DNA of 64,000 nt from Alphaproteobacteria bacterium (GTDB lineage Bacteria > Pseudomonadota > Alphaproteobacteria > Rickettsiales > UBA1997), in assembly GCA_021151765.1 (NCBI GenBank), contig JAGKWR010000007.1, forward strand, positions 30,964 to 94,963, written 5' to 3'. Positions 8,931 through 17,101 of this stretch are shown here, one piece after another. The translations under genes were made by a program, and so were the position numbers. Under the pieces are notes generated by a model. That model saw nothing but the letters and a program-made list of their open reading frames with translations. It searched no databases and was not told where the DNA came from. Every line of letters starts with the position of its first letter. The first letter of the stretch is position 1.

Positions 8931-11594
8931 ATGACTCAAGATAACAAAACAACAACCCGTTCTACTTTAACTCTTAAGTTAAAACCAGCTAGCACCTCAG
9001 AACAAAAAACTATTACCTTAAAACAACCTTCAGTTGAGACCAGAAAAATTCCTGGCAAATCATCTCCTGTTCAAGTGACTATCAAAAGTCGTAGAAGAGA
9101 TTCTCGTGAAGATAACAACTTGCAAACAATTGATAATGAAGTAGCTGCAAGATTTCGTGCTATTTCTAATTCAAGAAATTTCAATGATTCTGATGAGCTA
9201 AATAGCACCAAAATTTTGAGCCAAGCTTTAAAGAAGAACAGTCCCGTCTCAGAAGAAAAGGAAATTAATGTTATAACCACAAAACCAACAGAGGAAACTC
9301 CACAAATTGAAATTGTAGAAGTTGTTGAAGAAAGCTTAGTTGAAATCGAAAATACCGAACCACAAATCGATATTGTTGAAGAAAAACAAACCCCAAATAT
9401 TCCAGAAGAAGTTCCACAAAAAGTAGAACCAGTCGAAGTCAAACCTCAAAGACCATCGTTTCAATCTGATGAAATTGATGTAATGAGCAAAATCAGACAG
9501 AGCATCGCTATTACTAACCGTGAAAAAGAAGAAAGAGAAAAACTAATCAATGAACGCAAAAAACAAGAACAAGAAAAGCTAGAACAAGAAAGAATTGAAA
9601 AGGAAAAAAGGTTAAAACATAAAAAACCAGTAGTTACACCGCCTGTTTCTAACTTTGAAAGTGAAAAAGAAGAACAGCGCAAAGCAAAACATAACTTCAA
9701 AAACGATAATAATCGCTCAAATAATCGTAAATTCACTTACATAATAGATGGTGAAGATGATGATTCTGAGGGTGGCCACAGAAGAAAGAAACACAAACTA
9801 AAACATCAAATTCAAGAACAACCAAAAGAATATAAAAAAATTTCTCGCGAGGTTAGTTTACCAGATCTTATCTCCGTTGCTGATTTAGCAGATCGTATGG
9901 CTGAAAAAACCGGCGATGTTGTAAAAAAACTTTTCACCATGGGTATGGTAGCAACCAGCAACCAAGTCATTGATGCTGATACCGCAGAATTAGTTGCAGC
10001 TGAATTTGGTCATACAATTAAACGCGTTTCTCACTCAGACGTTGAAAATGTTTTGGATCAAAGCGAATCAAACCATGAAAAATTATCACGTGCTCCAATC
10101 GTTACAATCATGGGACACGTTGATCACGGTAAAACTTCTTTGCTTGATGCAATTCGCCAAACTGATATCGTAAGTGGTGAACATGGTGGTATTACTCAAC
10201 ATATCGGTGCCTCACGAATTCAAACTAAATCCGGAAAATACATTACTTTCTTAGACACTCCTGGTCATGAAGCCTTCACAGAAATGCGTTCTCGTGGTGC
10301 TAACGTTACGGATATCGTAATTTTGGTAGTTGCCGCCGACGATGGTGTCAAAGAACAAACTATTGAAGCAATCAATCATGCCAAAGCTGCTAACGTTCCA
10401 ATTATTGTTGCGGTAAATAAAATTGATAAACCTGGAAATGATCCTGAAAGAGTAAAACACGAACTTTTATCACATAACGTCGTATCAGAAGATTTAGGTG
10501 GTGACGTGATGTTTATTCCAGTTTCTGCTAAAGCTAAATTAAATTTAGAAAAACTTGAAGAAGCTATTTTGTTACAAGCTGAAGTCTTAGAACTAAAAGC
10601 TCCTTTTGAAGGAAAATCTTCTGGCGTCGTAATCGAATCTAGAATTGACCCTGCGAAAGGTGTTGTCGCTTCTCTTTTAGTTCAAGAAGGCACTTTGGAT
10701 GTTTCTGACTTAATCGTAGTTGGTACTTCTTATGGTAAAATCCGTAAAATGCTCGACGACAAAGGAAAAAATATTCAATCTGCAACTCCAGGAATGCCAG
10801 TTGAAATTTTGGGTTTAAACCAAGCACCAAACGCTGGTGATAAGTTCGTTGAAGTTGATGAAGAAAGACAAGCTCGTGAAATTATCGCTTATAGATCTCG
10901 TAAAGAAAAAGAAGCAAAAGCTATGAAAAACTCAGCTCGTAGCTTAAATGATATTTTCAAAGATTCCGCAAAAGGCGGAGTGAAGTTCCTTAACATCGTT
11001 TTAAAAGGCGACGTTAACGGATCAGTTGAAGCTTTAAGTGGCAGCATTTTGAAGTTAAACAACGAAGAAGTTGCAATCAAAATTATTCACTCGGCAACTG
11101 GTGGAATTACCGAAACAGATATCGGGCTTGCTGCAGTTTCGAACGCTGTAATTATTGGTTTCAACGTTCGCGCTAACTCTTCAGCAACCGATATGGCAAA
11201 ACTCAAAGGTGTTGATATTCGTTATTACTCAATCATTTATAATGTAATTGATGATCTGAAATTGTTGCTAGCCGGCATGCTTGATCCAACCAAGAATGAA
11301 GAATATTTGGGTAAAGCTGAGATTAGACAAGTATTCAAAGTTTCTGGTGCTGGTAAAATCGGCGGATCTTTTGTTGTCGACGGCATGATAAAACGTAATG
11401 CAAAAGTCAGGGTTCTTCGTGATAATATCGTAATTCACGATGGTATTCTAAAAACTCTGAAACGTTTCAAAGAAGATGTGAAAGAAGTTAAAACAGGCTT
11501 TGAATGTGGTATAGCCCTCGAAAATTTCGATGATATCAAAGAAAAAGATATGATTGAGTGCTACGAAATTGTTGAACAAAAAAGAAGTCTTTAG
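8931..11594 (+). CDS. infB: Translation initiation factor IF-2
   Basis: The GTPase that brings initiator tRNA to the 30S subunit. It has 887 residues. The N-terminal 370 are low-complexity and charged, with a long lysine/glutamate helix at about 190-235, then the IF2_N segment (SLPDLISVADLADRMAEKT). The G domain starts near 390: G1 GHVDHGKT, G2 GGITQHIG, G3 DTPGHE, G4 NKID. Domains II, III and IV follow, with the C-terminal initiator-tRNA-binding domain ending in GFECGIALENFDDI. It follows nusA as in most bacteria, but rbfA and truB, the usual downstream genes, are replaced by a cytochrome gene. The start ATG at 8931 is preceded by an A-rich stretch without a Shine-Dalgarno sequence. Confidence 0.98.
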   Translation: MTQDNKTTTRSTLTLKLKPASTSEQKTITLKQPSVETRKIPGKSSPVQVTIKSRRRDSREDNNLQTIDNEVAARFRAISNSRNFNDSDELNSTKILSQALKKNSPVSEEKEINVITTKPTEETPQIEIVEVVEESLVEIENTEPQIDIVEEKQTPNIPEEVPQKVEPVEVKPQRPSFQSDEIDVMSKIRQSIAITNREKEEREKLINERKKQEQEKLEQERIEKEKRLKHKKPVVTPPVSNFESEKEEQRKAKHNFKNDNNRSNNRKFTYIIDGEDDDSEGGHRRKKHKLKHQIQEQPKEYKKISREVSLPDLISVADLADRMAEKTGDVVKKLFTMGMVATSNQVIDADTAELVAAEFGHTIKRVSHSDVENVLDQSESNHEKLSRAPIVTIMGHVDHGKTSLLDAIRQTDIVSGEHGGITQHIGASRIQTKSGKYITFLDTPGHEAFTEMRSRGANVTDIVILVVAADDGVKEQTIEAINHAKAANVPIIVAVNKIDKPGNDPERVKHELLSHNVVSEDLGGDVMFIPVSAKAKLNLEKLEEAILLQAEVLELKAPFEGKSSGVVIESRIDPAKGVVASLLVQEGTLDVSDLIVVGTSYGKIRKMLDDKGKNIQSATPGMPVEILGLNQAPNAGDKFVEVDEERQAREIIAYRSRKEKEAKAMKNSARSLNDIFKDSAKGGVKFLNIVLKGDVNGSVEALSGSILKLNNEEVAIKIIHSATGGITETDIGLAAVSNAVIIGFNVRANSSATDMAKLKGVDIRYYSIIYNVIDDLKLLLAGMLDPTKNEEYLGKAEIRQVFKVSGAGKIGGSFVVDGMIKRNAKVRVLRDNIVIHDGILKTLKRFKEDVKEVKTGFECGIALENFDDIKEKDMIECYEIVEQKRSL

Positions 11595-11599
11595 AAAAA

Positions 11600-11648
11600 G
11601 TTGTTAGCTTAGAGTGATTGAATAAACCAATCGATTTCAGCTAACAAC
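11600..11648. repeat. Two-tier hairpin after infB
   Basis: GTTGTTAGCT (11600-11609) is exactly complementary to AGCTAACAAC (11639-11648). Inside lies a second stem, GATTG (11616-11620) with CAATC (11628-11632). It lies 5 bases after the infB stop and 22 bases before the cytochrome b561 start. It could separate the two transcripts or stabilise the infB 3' end, but there is no strong U-tract. Confidence 0.5.
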
Positions 11649-11670
11649 TATAAACCAAGAACCAAAAATT

Positions 11671-12195
11671 ATGAAATACTCCCTTTCCTCCCGCATAATT
11701 CACTGGATAATGGCCGTCGTTATTATTTTTTTACTCGGACTTGGCGTTTATATGACAGAATTTTTAGCGAAAGATTCTCCAAATCATTTACAAGTTTACG
11801 AATTACATAAATCTTTCGGAGTTTTAGCGATCTTTCTAATCATAATTCGTATTGCCAATCGCTTGATTAAAAAAGCCCCTACTTTGCCAGAAAGCATGCC
11901 AAAATATGAAATAATTTTGGCTCATCTTGGCCATTTAGGTTTATACTTTTTGATGATTGTTGTACCAGTTTCAGGGTTTTTAATGTCTAATTCCTTCGGC
12001 TTTCCAGTAAAATTTTTCGGAATCGAACTGCCATTGGTCATCGAAACGAATTTTGAACATGGTAAAATTTTCGCTGAACTTCATGAAATTGGCGCTTATG
12101 CATTAATCGCTGTAGTTGCAATGCATATTGCTGCAGTTGTCAAACATCGTTTCTTTGACAAACCAGAGCATGATGTTTTGAAAAGAATGATATAA
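11671..12195 (+). CDS. Cytochrome b561-family membrane protein
   Basis: A 174-residue di-haem membrane protein of the bacterial cytochrome b561 (CybB) family. Four helices are visible at about residues 10-30, 45-65, 92-112 and 148-168. Candidate haem-ligand histidines are H11 (SRIIHWIMA), H46 (LHKSFG), the HLGHLGLY region in helix three, and H151 with H155 in the last helix. The family passes electrons from quinol to periplasmic or superoxide-linked acceptors. It stands between infB and hisF with no functional link to either. The ATG at 11671 precedes a typical KYSLSSRIIHW start. The closely related YodB/CybB proteins cannot be told apart from sequence alone. Confidence 0.88.
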   Translation: MKYSLSSRIIHWIMAVVIIFLLGLGVYMTEFLAKDSPNHLQVYELHKSFGVLAIFLIIIRIANRLIKKAPTLPESMPKYEIILAHLGHLGLYFLMIVVPVSGFLMSNSFGFPVKFFGIELPLVIETNFEHGKIFAELHEIGAYALIAVVAMHIAAVVKHRFFDKPEHDVLKRMI

Positions 12196-12238
12196 AATTA
12201 GTCCTCAAACTCTGTAAAGACTCTTCACAGTATAGAAA

Positions 12239-12994
12239 ATGTTAAAAAATCGAATCATCCCTTGTCTTGACGTTAAAGATGGCCGCGTTGTAAAGGGCGT
12301 TAATTTTGAAAATTTAGTTGATGCCGGCGATCCAGTTTCACAAGCTCGATTTTATTACGAACAAGGCGCTGATGAACTTTGTTTTCTTGATATCACTGCT
12401 TCAAGCGACAATCGTTCTGCAATTTTCGACACTGTCAAGAAAGTCGCGCAGGTTTGTTTTATGCCTCTCACCGTTGGCGGCGGAATTCGCACTGTTGAAG
12501 ATTTTCATCAATTGCTTTTAAGCGGTGCAGATAAAGTTTCTGTCAACAGCGCTGCTATCAAGAATCCTGATTTAATCGCGCAAGCTGCCAATAAATTCGG
12601 GGCACAATGCGTCATTATTGCCATTGATGCCAAAAAAAATGCTGCGGGAAATTACGAGATTTTCACCCATGGTGGCCGCACTCCAACCGGAATTGACGCC
12701 ATAGAATGGGCTAAAAAAACCGTTGCTCTTGGCGCCGGCGAAATTTTGCTGACTTCAATGGATAAAGACGGCACAAAAACTGGTTACGATTTGGAATTAG
12801 TACAGAAAGTTTCATCTGCTGTCTCTGTTCCCGTTATTGCTTCAGGTGGAGTTGGAAAACTGCAAGATTTGGCTGACGGAATCAAAGCTGGTGCTGATGC
12901 AGTTTTAGCAGCTTCAATTTTTCACTTCAAAGAATATAGCGTAAAACAAGCAAAAGAATTTTTAGCAAAGCAAAATATTCCCGTCCGTTTGTAA
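12239..12994 (+). CDS. hisF: Imidazole glycerol phosphate synthase, cyclase subunit
   Basis: The TIM-barrel cyclase subunit of IGP synthase. It uses ammonia from HisH to turn PRFAR into imidazole glycerol phosphate and AICAR, joining histidine and purine synthesis. The 251 residues are family length. The catalytic aspartates are D11 (IPCLDVKDG) and the one in [16 protein letters not shown]. Phosphate-binding loops are [11 protein letters not shown] and [10 protein letters not shown]. It stands alone: hisH, hisA and hisE, its usual partners, are not in the window. hisS at 59-60 kb is the synthetase, not a pathway gene. Rickettsia lacks histidine synthesis, so a functional hisF points to a richer metabolism. 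Confidence 0.97.
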   Translation: MLKNRIIPCLDVKDGRVVKGVNFENLVDAGDPVSQARFYYEQGADELCFLDITASSDNRSAIFDTVKKVAQVCFMPLTVGGGIRTVEDFHQLLLSGADKVSVNSAAIKNPDLIAQAANKFGAQCVIIAIDAKKNAAGNYEIFTHGGRTPTGIDAIEWAKKTVALGAGEILLTSMDKDGTKTGYDLELVQKVSSAVSVPVIASGGVGKLQDLADGIKAGADAVLAASIFHFKEYSVKQAKEFLAKQNIPVRL

Positions 12995-13042
12995 AAACAG
13001 TTTTAGAAAGAACGTCAATTGATCAAGGTTATCTGCGAAAAA

Positions 13043-13471
13043 CTAAGAGTAGCTATGCTTTACTTTCTTACGTTTCTGACTAGCGATTGAAGATGCCAAA
13101 GCAACCAGATGTTTTTTAGCGTGATTATCTTCAATGCTATTGAAAGCGCGCACTAAAGGCAAAATTTCTTTGTTAAAAGACAACTCTTCTTTTACCTGCT
13201 TTTTATCAGTTTTGAAGTCATAATTGTAATAATCACGATCAGACTTCAAGCCACTGAAAAAAGCGCTCAAAGGCTTATTTAAAAGCTGAGACAACTCAAA
13301 TAATTTGCTGGCACTAATACGATTTTGTGCTTTTTCATATTTTTGAATTTGCTGGAAAGTAACGCCAACAAGCTCACCAAGCTGTTCTTGAGTCATCGAA
13401 GCAGCAATGCGAAATTGACGTAGTTTTTTAGCAATATGAAGATCAACCGGAGTAATTTTGTCTAACAACAT
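13043..13471 (-). CDS. XRE-family helix-turn-helix regulator
   Basis: A 142-residue DNA-binding protein. Residues 13-68 form a Cro/CI-type helix-turn-helix (RQFRIAASMTQEQLGELVGVTFQQIQKYEKAQNRISASKL is the recognition region). A charged C-terminal part of about 70 residues follows and ends in a lysine-rich tail. Its start overlaps the end of lnt by 29 bases, which implies one transcript. An HTH gene of this type after lnt is common in alphaproteobacteria, where metK and trmB often follow; here the next gene is the convergent hisF. No prophage or toxin partner is adjacent. Its targets are unknown. Confidence 0.88.
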   Translation of the reverse strand: MLLDKITPVDLHIAKKLRQFRIAASMTQEQLGELVGVTFQQIQKYEKAQNRISASKLFELSQLLNKPLSAFFSGLKSDRDYYNYDFKTDKKQVKEELSFNKEILPLVRAFNSIEDNHAKKHLVALASSIASQKRKKVKHSYS

Positions 13472-15038
13472 TTCTTCTTGTGGTAAAAAAGATTAGTAAG
13501 GAAAAAACCAATAAAAATAACGGCGCGAATGAGTAACGGCTGTAAGTTGTTGGCTCAAGTTTTTTGACAATATTCACATCAATTTTTCCTTCTTGGTTCA
13601 AATTGATTTTATTAATTACGCGACCCCAAGGATCAAAAAAGGCGCTAATTCCAGTGTTGGCAACTCGTGCTAAAGGAATTCCATATTCAACAGCACGCAT
13701 TTTGGCCATTTCAAAATGCTGATACGGACCAGAACTATTACCAAACCACGCATCATTGGTTAAGTTCACCAACAAATCTGGACGATCTTTCTTATCTATA
13801 ATTTTATCTGGAAATATTACTTCGTAACACAAAAGAGGACTAAAAGAAAATAAATCTGTGTGAATTGTTTTCGGCCCCTCGCCTTCCGAAAAACCAATAG
13901 CGCCATCGGTTATTTTTTGCACAAAAGGTAAATATTTTTGCAATGGCACGTATTCACCAAAAGGTACCAAATGATGCTTATCATAAAAACTGGCGATTCC
14001 TGAATTATTAATGGCAAAAACACTGTTCCAAACCGCATCGATTTCACCATTTTCTTGGGCTTGCATGCGTAAAGCACCAGTAATTAGAGCACCTTTATTA
14101 GAATTATTTTGAGTTTGTGGCACGGCTTTTTGCAAAAAGCTGATAATTTCAGAATTAGGTTCGATAGCGTAAGAAACTGAGCTTTCTGACCAAATAACCG
14201 CAGCAATATCTGCACTATTTTTTTGATCAGAAAGTGTGACATGTTTGAGTAAATTGCGGTATTTTTCTTGCGGATTCCATTTCATATCTTGCTTGATGTT
14301 ACCTTGCACCAAACGCAATTTTAGATTGCGAGAATCAGTAATATCAGTGTTTACGATACGATTAACACCAAATAAAATTACCAAAAGTAAAGAAGTGAGA
14401 ATCGTAATTGCAAAAATCTTATCAAAATAAGTTGGGATGATTTTGCACAACTTTTGATTGTTAATCTGCAAAAATAAAATCGGCATTAAGCCGAGCAAAA
14501 CCGCAAAAAAACTCAATCCCCAAACACCGAAAATACTAGCGATTTGAATCAAATAATCACTTACTGCGAAACTGTAACCAAGTAAATTCCACGGAAAACC
14601 TGTAAACAAAAAGGCACGTAATAACTCACAGATCATCCAACAGATCGCAAAAATTATAATTTTATGATGATTTTGTAGATTGGAAATTTTGTTGGTTAGA
14701 AATTTATAAAGGTAAGCCAGCAATGAGAAATAGAGAGCCAAGACAGCAGGAATCAAAGTTAAAGCGAATGGAATCAACCATGCAAAGCTTTGCGCATCAA
14801 CTAATAGAGAAATAGCAATCCAATAAACTCCTGCCAGAAAATAGCCAAAACCATAACACCAACTAAGAAGCACTAGTTCCTTTGTATTTTTAGCTTCTTC
14901 ACACAACCAATAGAAAATTGGTAAAGATATAAAAATTACAGGGAAAAAATGTATTGGCGCGAAAGCTAAATCACAGATGGCTCCTGCAATAATTGCTAAG
15001 AAAAATTTGCTTTTTATGAAGTTAAAAATTTTCGACAT
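13443..15038 (-). CDS. lnt: Apolipoprotein N-acyltransferase
   Basis: The inner-membrane enzyme that adds the third acyl chain to the N-terminal cysteine of lipoproteins. It has 531 residues: about six N-terminal membrane helices (to about 215), a periplasmic nitrilase-like domain (about 235-500) and a last C-terminal helix (about 505-522). The catalytic Glu-Lys-Cys triad is visible as VIWSESS, YDKHHLVPFGEY and LCYEVIFPD. The segment NLTNDAWFGNSSGPYQHFEM is also highly characteristic. Its ATG overlaps the stop of the upstream GT-C-like gene by one base, and its end overlaps the XRE gene, so the four minus-strand genes form a tight operon from 19157 to 13043. Confidence 0.96.
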   Translation of the reverse strand: MSKIFNFIKSKFFLAIIAGAICDLAFAPIHFFPVIFISLPIFYWLCEEAKNTKELVLLSWCYGFGYFLAGVYWIAISLLVDAQSFAWLIPFALTLIPAVLALYFSLLAYLYKFLTNKISNLQNHHKIIIFAICWMICELLRAFLFTGFPWNLLGYSFAVSDYLIQIASIFGVWGLSFFAVLLGLMPILFLQINNQKLCKIIPTYFDKIFAITILTSLLLVILFGVNRIVNTDITDSRNLKLRLVQGNIKQDMKWNPQEKYRNLLKHVTLSDQKNSADIAAVIWSESSVSYAIEPNSEIISFLQKAVPQTQNNSNKGALITGALRMQAQENGEIDAVWNSVFAINNSGIASFYDKHHLVPFGEYVPLQKYLPFVQKITDGAIGFSEGEGPKTIHTDLFSFSPLLCYEVIFPDKIIDKKDRPDLLVNLTNDAWFGNSSGPYQHFEMAKMRAVEYGIPLARVANTGISAFFDPWGRVINKINLNQEGKIDVNIVKKLEPTTYSRYSFAPLFLLVFSLLIFFTTRRNVVRQNYSG

Positions 15039-17101
15039 TACTTCCTTACATAGACTTCGAGATCAGAAGATATCGATTCCTTTGATGGTTTTAAATCAGA
15101 GAAACGATCTTTCTGCCTACCGAAAATATTAGTTTTTTTGAATGGGTTTTCGATCTTTTTTGAAATTAAAATGCGGTTTTCAAAGCGAAAATTTTCGAAA
15201 AATATTTTTCGAAATTCTGGATCGTAAAAATAATATTCCAGAAAACCTACAAAACATTTATCGCTCTCAATATCAAAAAAACTCTGATTGAAAATCAGTA
15301 CTTTAACGTTTTGGTTCTTTATCTGCTTTTTGATATCTTCAAACAAGTAGCTGAGAGTCAAAACTTTATCTTTATCTTTAGTTACAGGATAAAATTTTCC
15401 TGATCCGAGAAAACCATGACCAGACATCACAGAGGCAACATTTCCTAAATGATAATTTTCTTTATCTAAATAATTCATTATCGGGAACTGATCTGGTATC
15501 ATCGGTGAAAAAACCAAAAAACTTTCATGCTTCTTTGGCGCATATTTCATTACGTAATACTTAATGTGATCTTCTGATTTTCTATAAAAGTTTTCTCTAT
15601 GAAATAACGCTTTGCTTAAGGGATTTAAGTAATTGTAAATCAAACAAGACAGAGAAATGGTTATCGCGAATACAGCAAAAGTTGAAAAGACATTTACAAA
15701 TTTCGAATAAAATTTCTCAAAAAAGAATAAAACGAAAAATAAAGCCGCAATATTCGTTACTAAAAAGCCCCATACACCAATATATCTTATAGTGCAAATT
15801 TGGATTAATAGAAGTACGACATAAGTAAATATAGCAGCCAATATTCTTTTTTTTGTAAGGTATTGGCGTTTAAAAACATTAAAAGCCGCCTTGTCCTTTT
15901 TTCTTAAGTTGTAGCAAAAAATGAATGGATAAATTGGAGTGATTAACCACCACACATTTATGAATCCCCCAGCAGAGATAATCGCTTTTGGCAAAATACT
16001 CATATCCGAAAGCGGCCATACCAAAAGAGTAATCATCAAAAATTTATTATCTCTAAATCTGTATTTTCCAGATAAAATCAGATCGTAAGTAATTTTTGCA
16101 AAAAATGTTAAATACAAAGCATATAAAATACCCGTTTGATCAATAGAACCGATATTTTCCAGAATTATCAGAAGCGATACCGAACAAAAAACTAAAAATA
16201 AAATACGATCATTTTCTGTGAACTTAAGTCTTGCGAAAGCAATAAATATCAAGCAATGGATCATAATTATTGATCCTAAAGAAACTAAGGCGTTTTTGGT
16301 AAAAATGGATAAATCATCATATGCGGTATAAATTTTTGGCCACATCGGCACAATAAACTCAAAAAATTCCGGAGTTAATTTTAACATCAAAAACAAATAA
16401 GTGACTCCGATTAGCAACATCACCAATTTATCAATCTCCAAAATAAATTTTACGATACCTCTTGTCTGACGGTTTTTCCAGAATTTGTATAGTTCAATAA
16501 AGACAATCAACAAAATGTAGTGCGGCTTAAAACACGGTATAATTCCCATCAAAAATCCACGTTGAATCAGATCATTTTTAGTGAATTTTTGCGTGCGCTC
16601 AAATGAGTAGGATAAATATGGAAAAAAACAAATCAGAAGGAAGCTACTTTTAGTGCCAAATTCAGATAATTCTAAGGCGTCAGCCCTTATGAAGAAGCCA
16701 ATAAAGTAAGAAATAATAATCAGATTATAATGAGCGCGATTATCGTAAATCGTAGTTCTTCTCAATATCCGTGCTGAATAGCAGATCGAACCTAAAGCTA
16801 AAATATTTATAAAAATTTCCGACATCAAAATTGGACTTATGCCACTCCAAACTGATAAGTGGTACTCCAAAGCGTAGATATAAAATGATAACGGAAAATT
16901 ACTTTCGAAGAAATTGTAGTAATATTTTCCTCCTCTAGCAATTTCACGGCCCAAATCAATATAAACGCCAGTATCCGGCCCAATATTTGCTAAGGAACGC
17001 AAAAAAATGCTAAGCAAAAAAACAGCTGAGCAACAAATGATCAGAAATTTTTTACTACTTACTATCTTATCAAAGCACTCAACGACTTTATTTTCTGACA
17101 T
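15038..17101 (-). CDS. GT-C-like polytopic membrane protein (paralogue 2)
   Basis: A membrane protein of about 687 residues with 11-13 predicted helices and a soluble C-terminal part of about 160 residues. The N-terminal luminal pattern IGPDTGVYIDLGREIARGG, then YYYNFFESNFPLSFYIY, is the form seen in lipid-linked sugar (GT-C) transferases of the ArnT/PMT type, where the acidic pair after the first helix is catalytic. Sugar and acceptor are unknown. It is a tandem paralogue of the upstream gene, sharing this pattern and the final residues EVYVRK. I prefer the ATG at 17101; a GTG at 17116 lies upstream in frame. It overlaps the paralogue by 14 bases and lnt by one, so a link to envelope synthesis is likely. 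Confidence 0.7.
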   Translation of the reverse strand: MSENKVVECFDKIVSSKKFLIICCSAVFLLSIFLRSLANIGPDTGVYIDLGREIARGGKYYYNFFESNFPLSFYIYALEYHLSVWSGISPILMSEIFINILALGSICYSARILRRTTIYDNRAHYNLIIISYFIGFFIRADALELSEFGTKSSFLLICFFPYLSYSFERTQKFTKNDLIQRGFLMGIIPCFKPHYILLIVFIELYKFWKNRQTRGIVKFILEIDKLVMLLIGVTYLFLMLKLTPEFFEFIVPMWPKIYTAYDDLSIFTKNALVSLGSIIMIHCLIFIAFARLKFTENDRILFLVFCSVSLLIILENIGSIDQTGILYALYLTFFAKITYDLILSGKYRFRDNKFLMITLLVWPLSDMSILPKAIISAGGFINVWWLITPIYPFIFCYNLRKKDKAAFNVFKRQYLTKKRILAAIFTYVVLLLIQICTIRYIGVWGFLVTNIAALFFVLFFFEKFYSKFVNVFSTFAVFAITISLSCLIYNYLNPLSKALFHRENFYRKSEDHIKYYVMKYAPKKHESFLVFSPMIPDQFPIMNYLDKENYHLGNVASVMSGHGFLGSGKFYPVTKDKDKVLTLSYLFEDIKKQIKNQNVKVLIFNQSFFDIESDKCFVGFLEYYFYDPEFRKIFFENFRFENRILISKKIENPFKKTNIFGRQKDRFSDLKPSKESISSDLEVYVRK

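Noticed and set aside
9071..9442. Open frame on the minus strand opposite infB
   Set aside because: It is a serine-rich mirror of the charged IF-2 N-terminus with no start signal or domain; the same holds for other antisense frames over nusA, recN and the giant ankyrin gene (e.g. 62620-62886).
13043..13471. XRE regulator as part of a toxin-antitoxin pair or prophage
   Set aside because: No toxin-sized partner is adjacent, and an HTH gene overlapping the end of lnt is a usual alphaproteobacterial arrangement.
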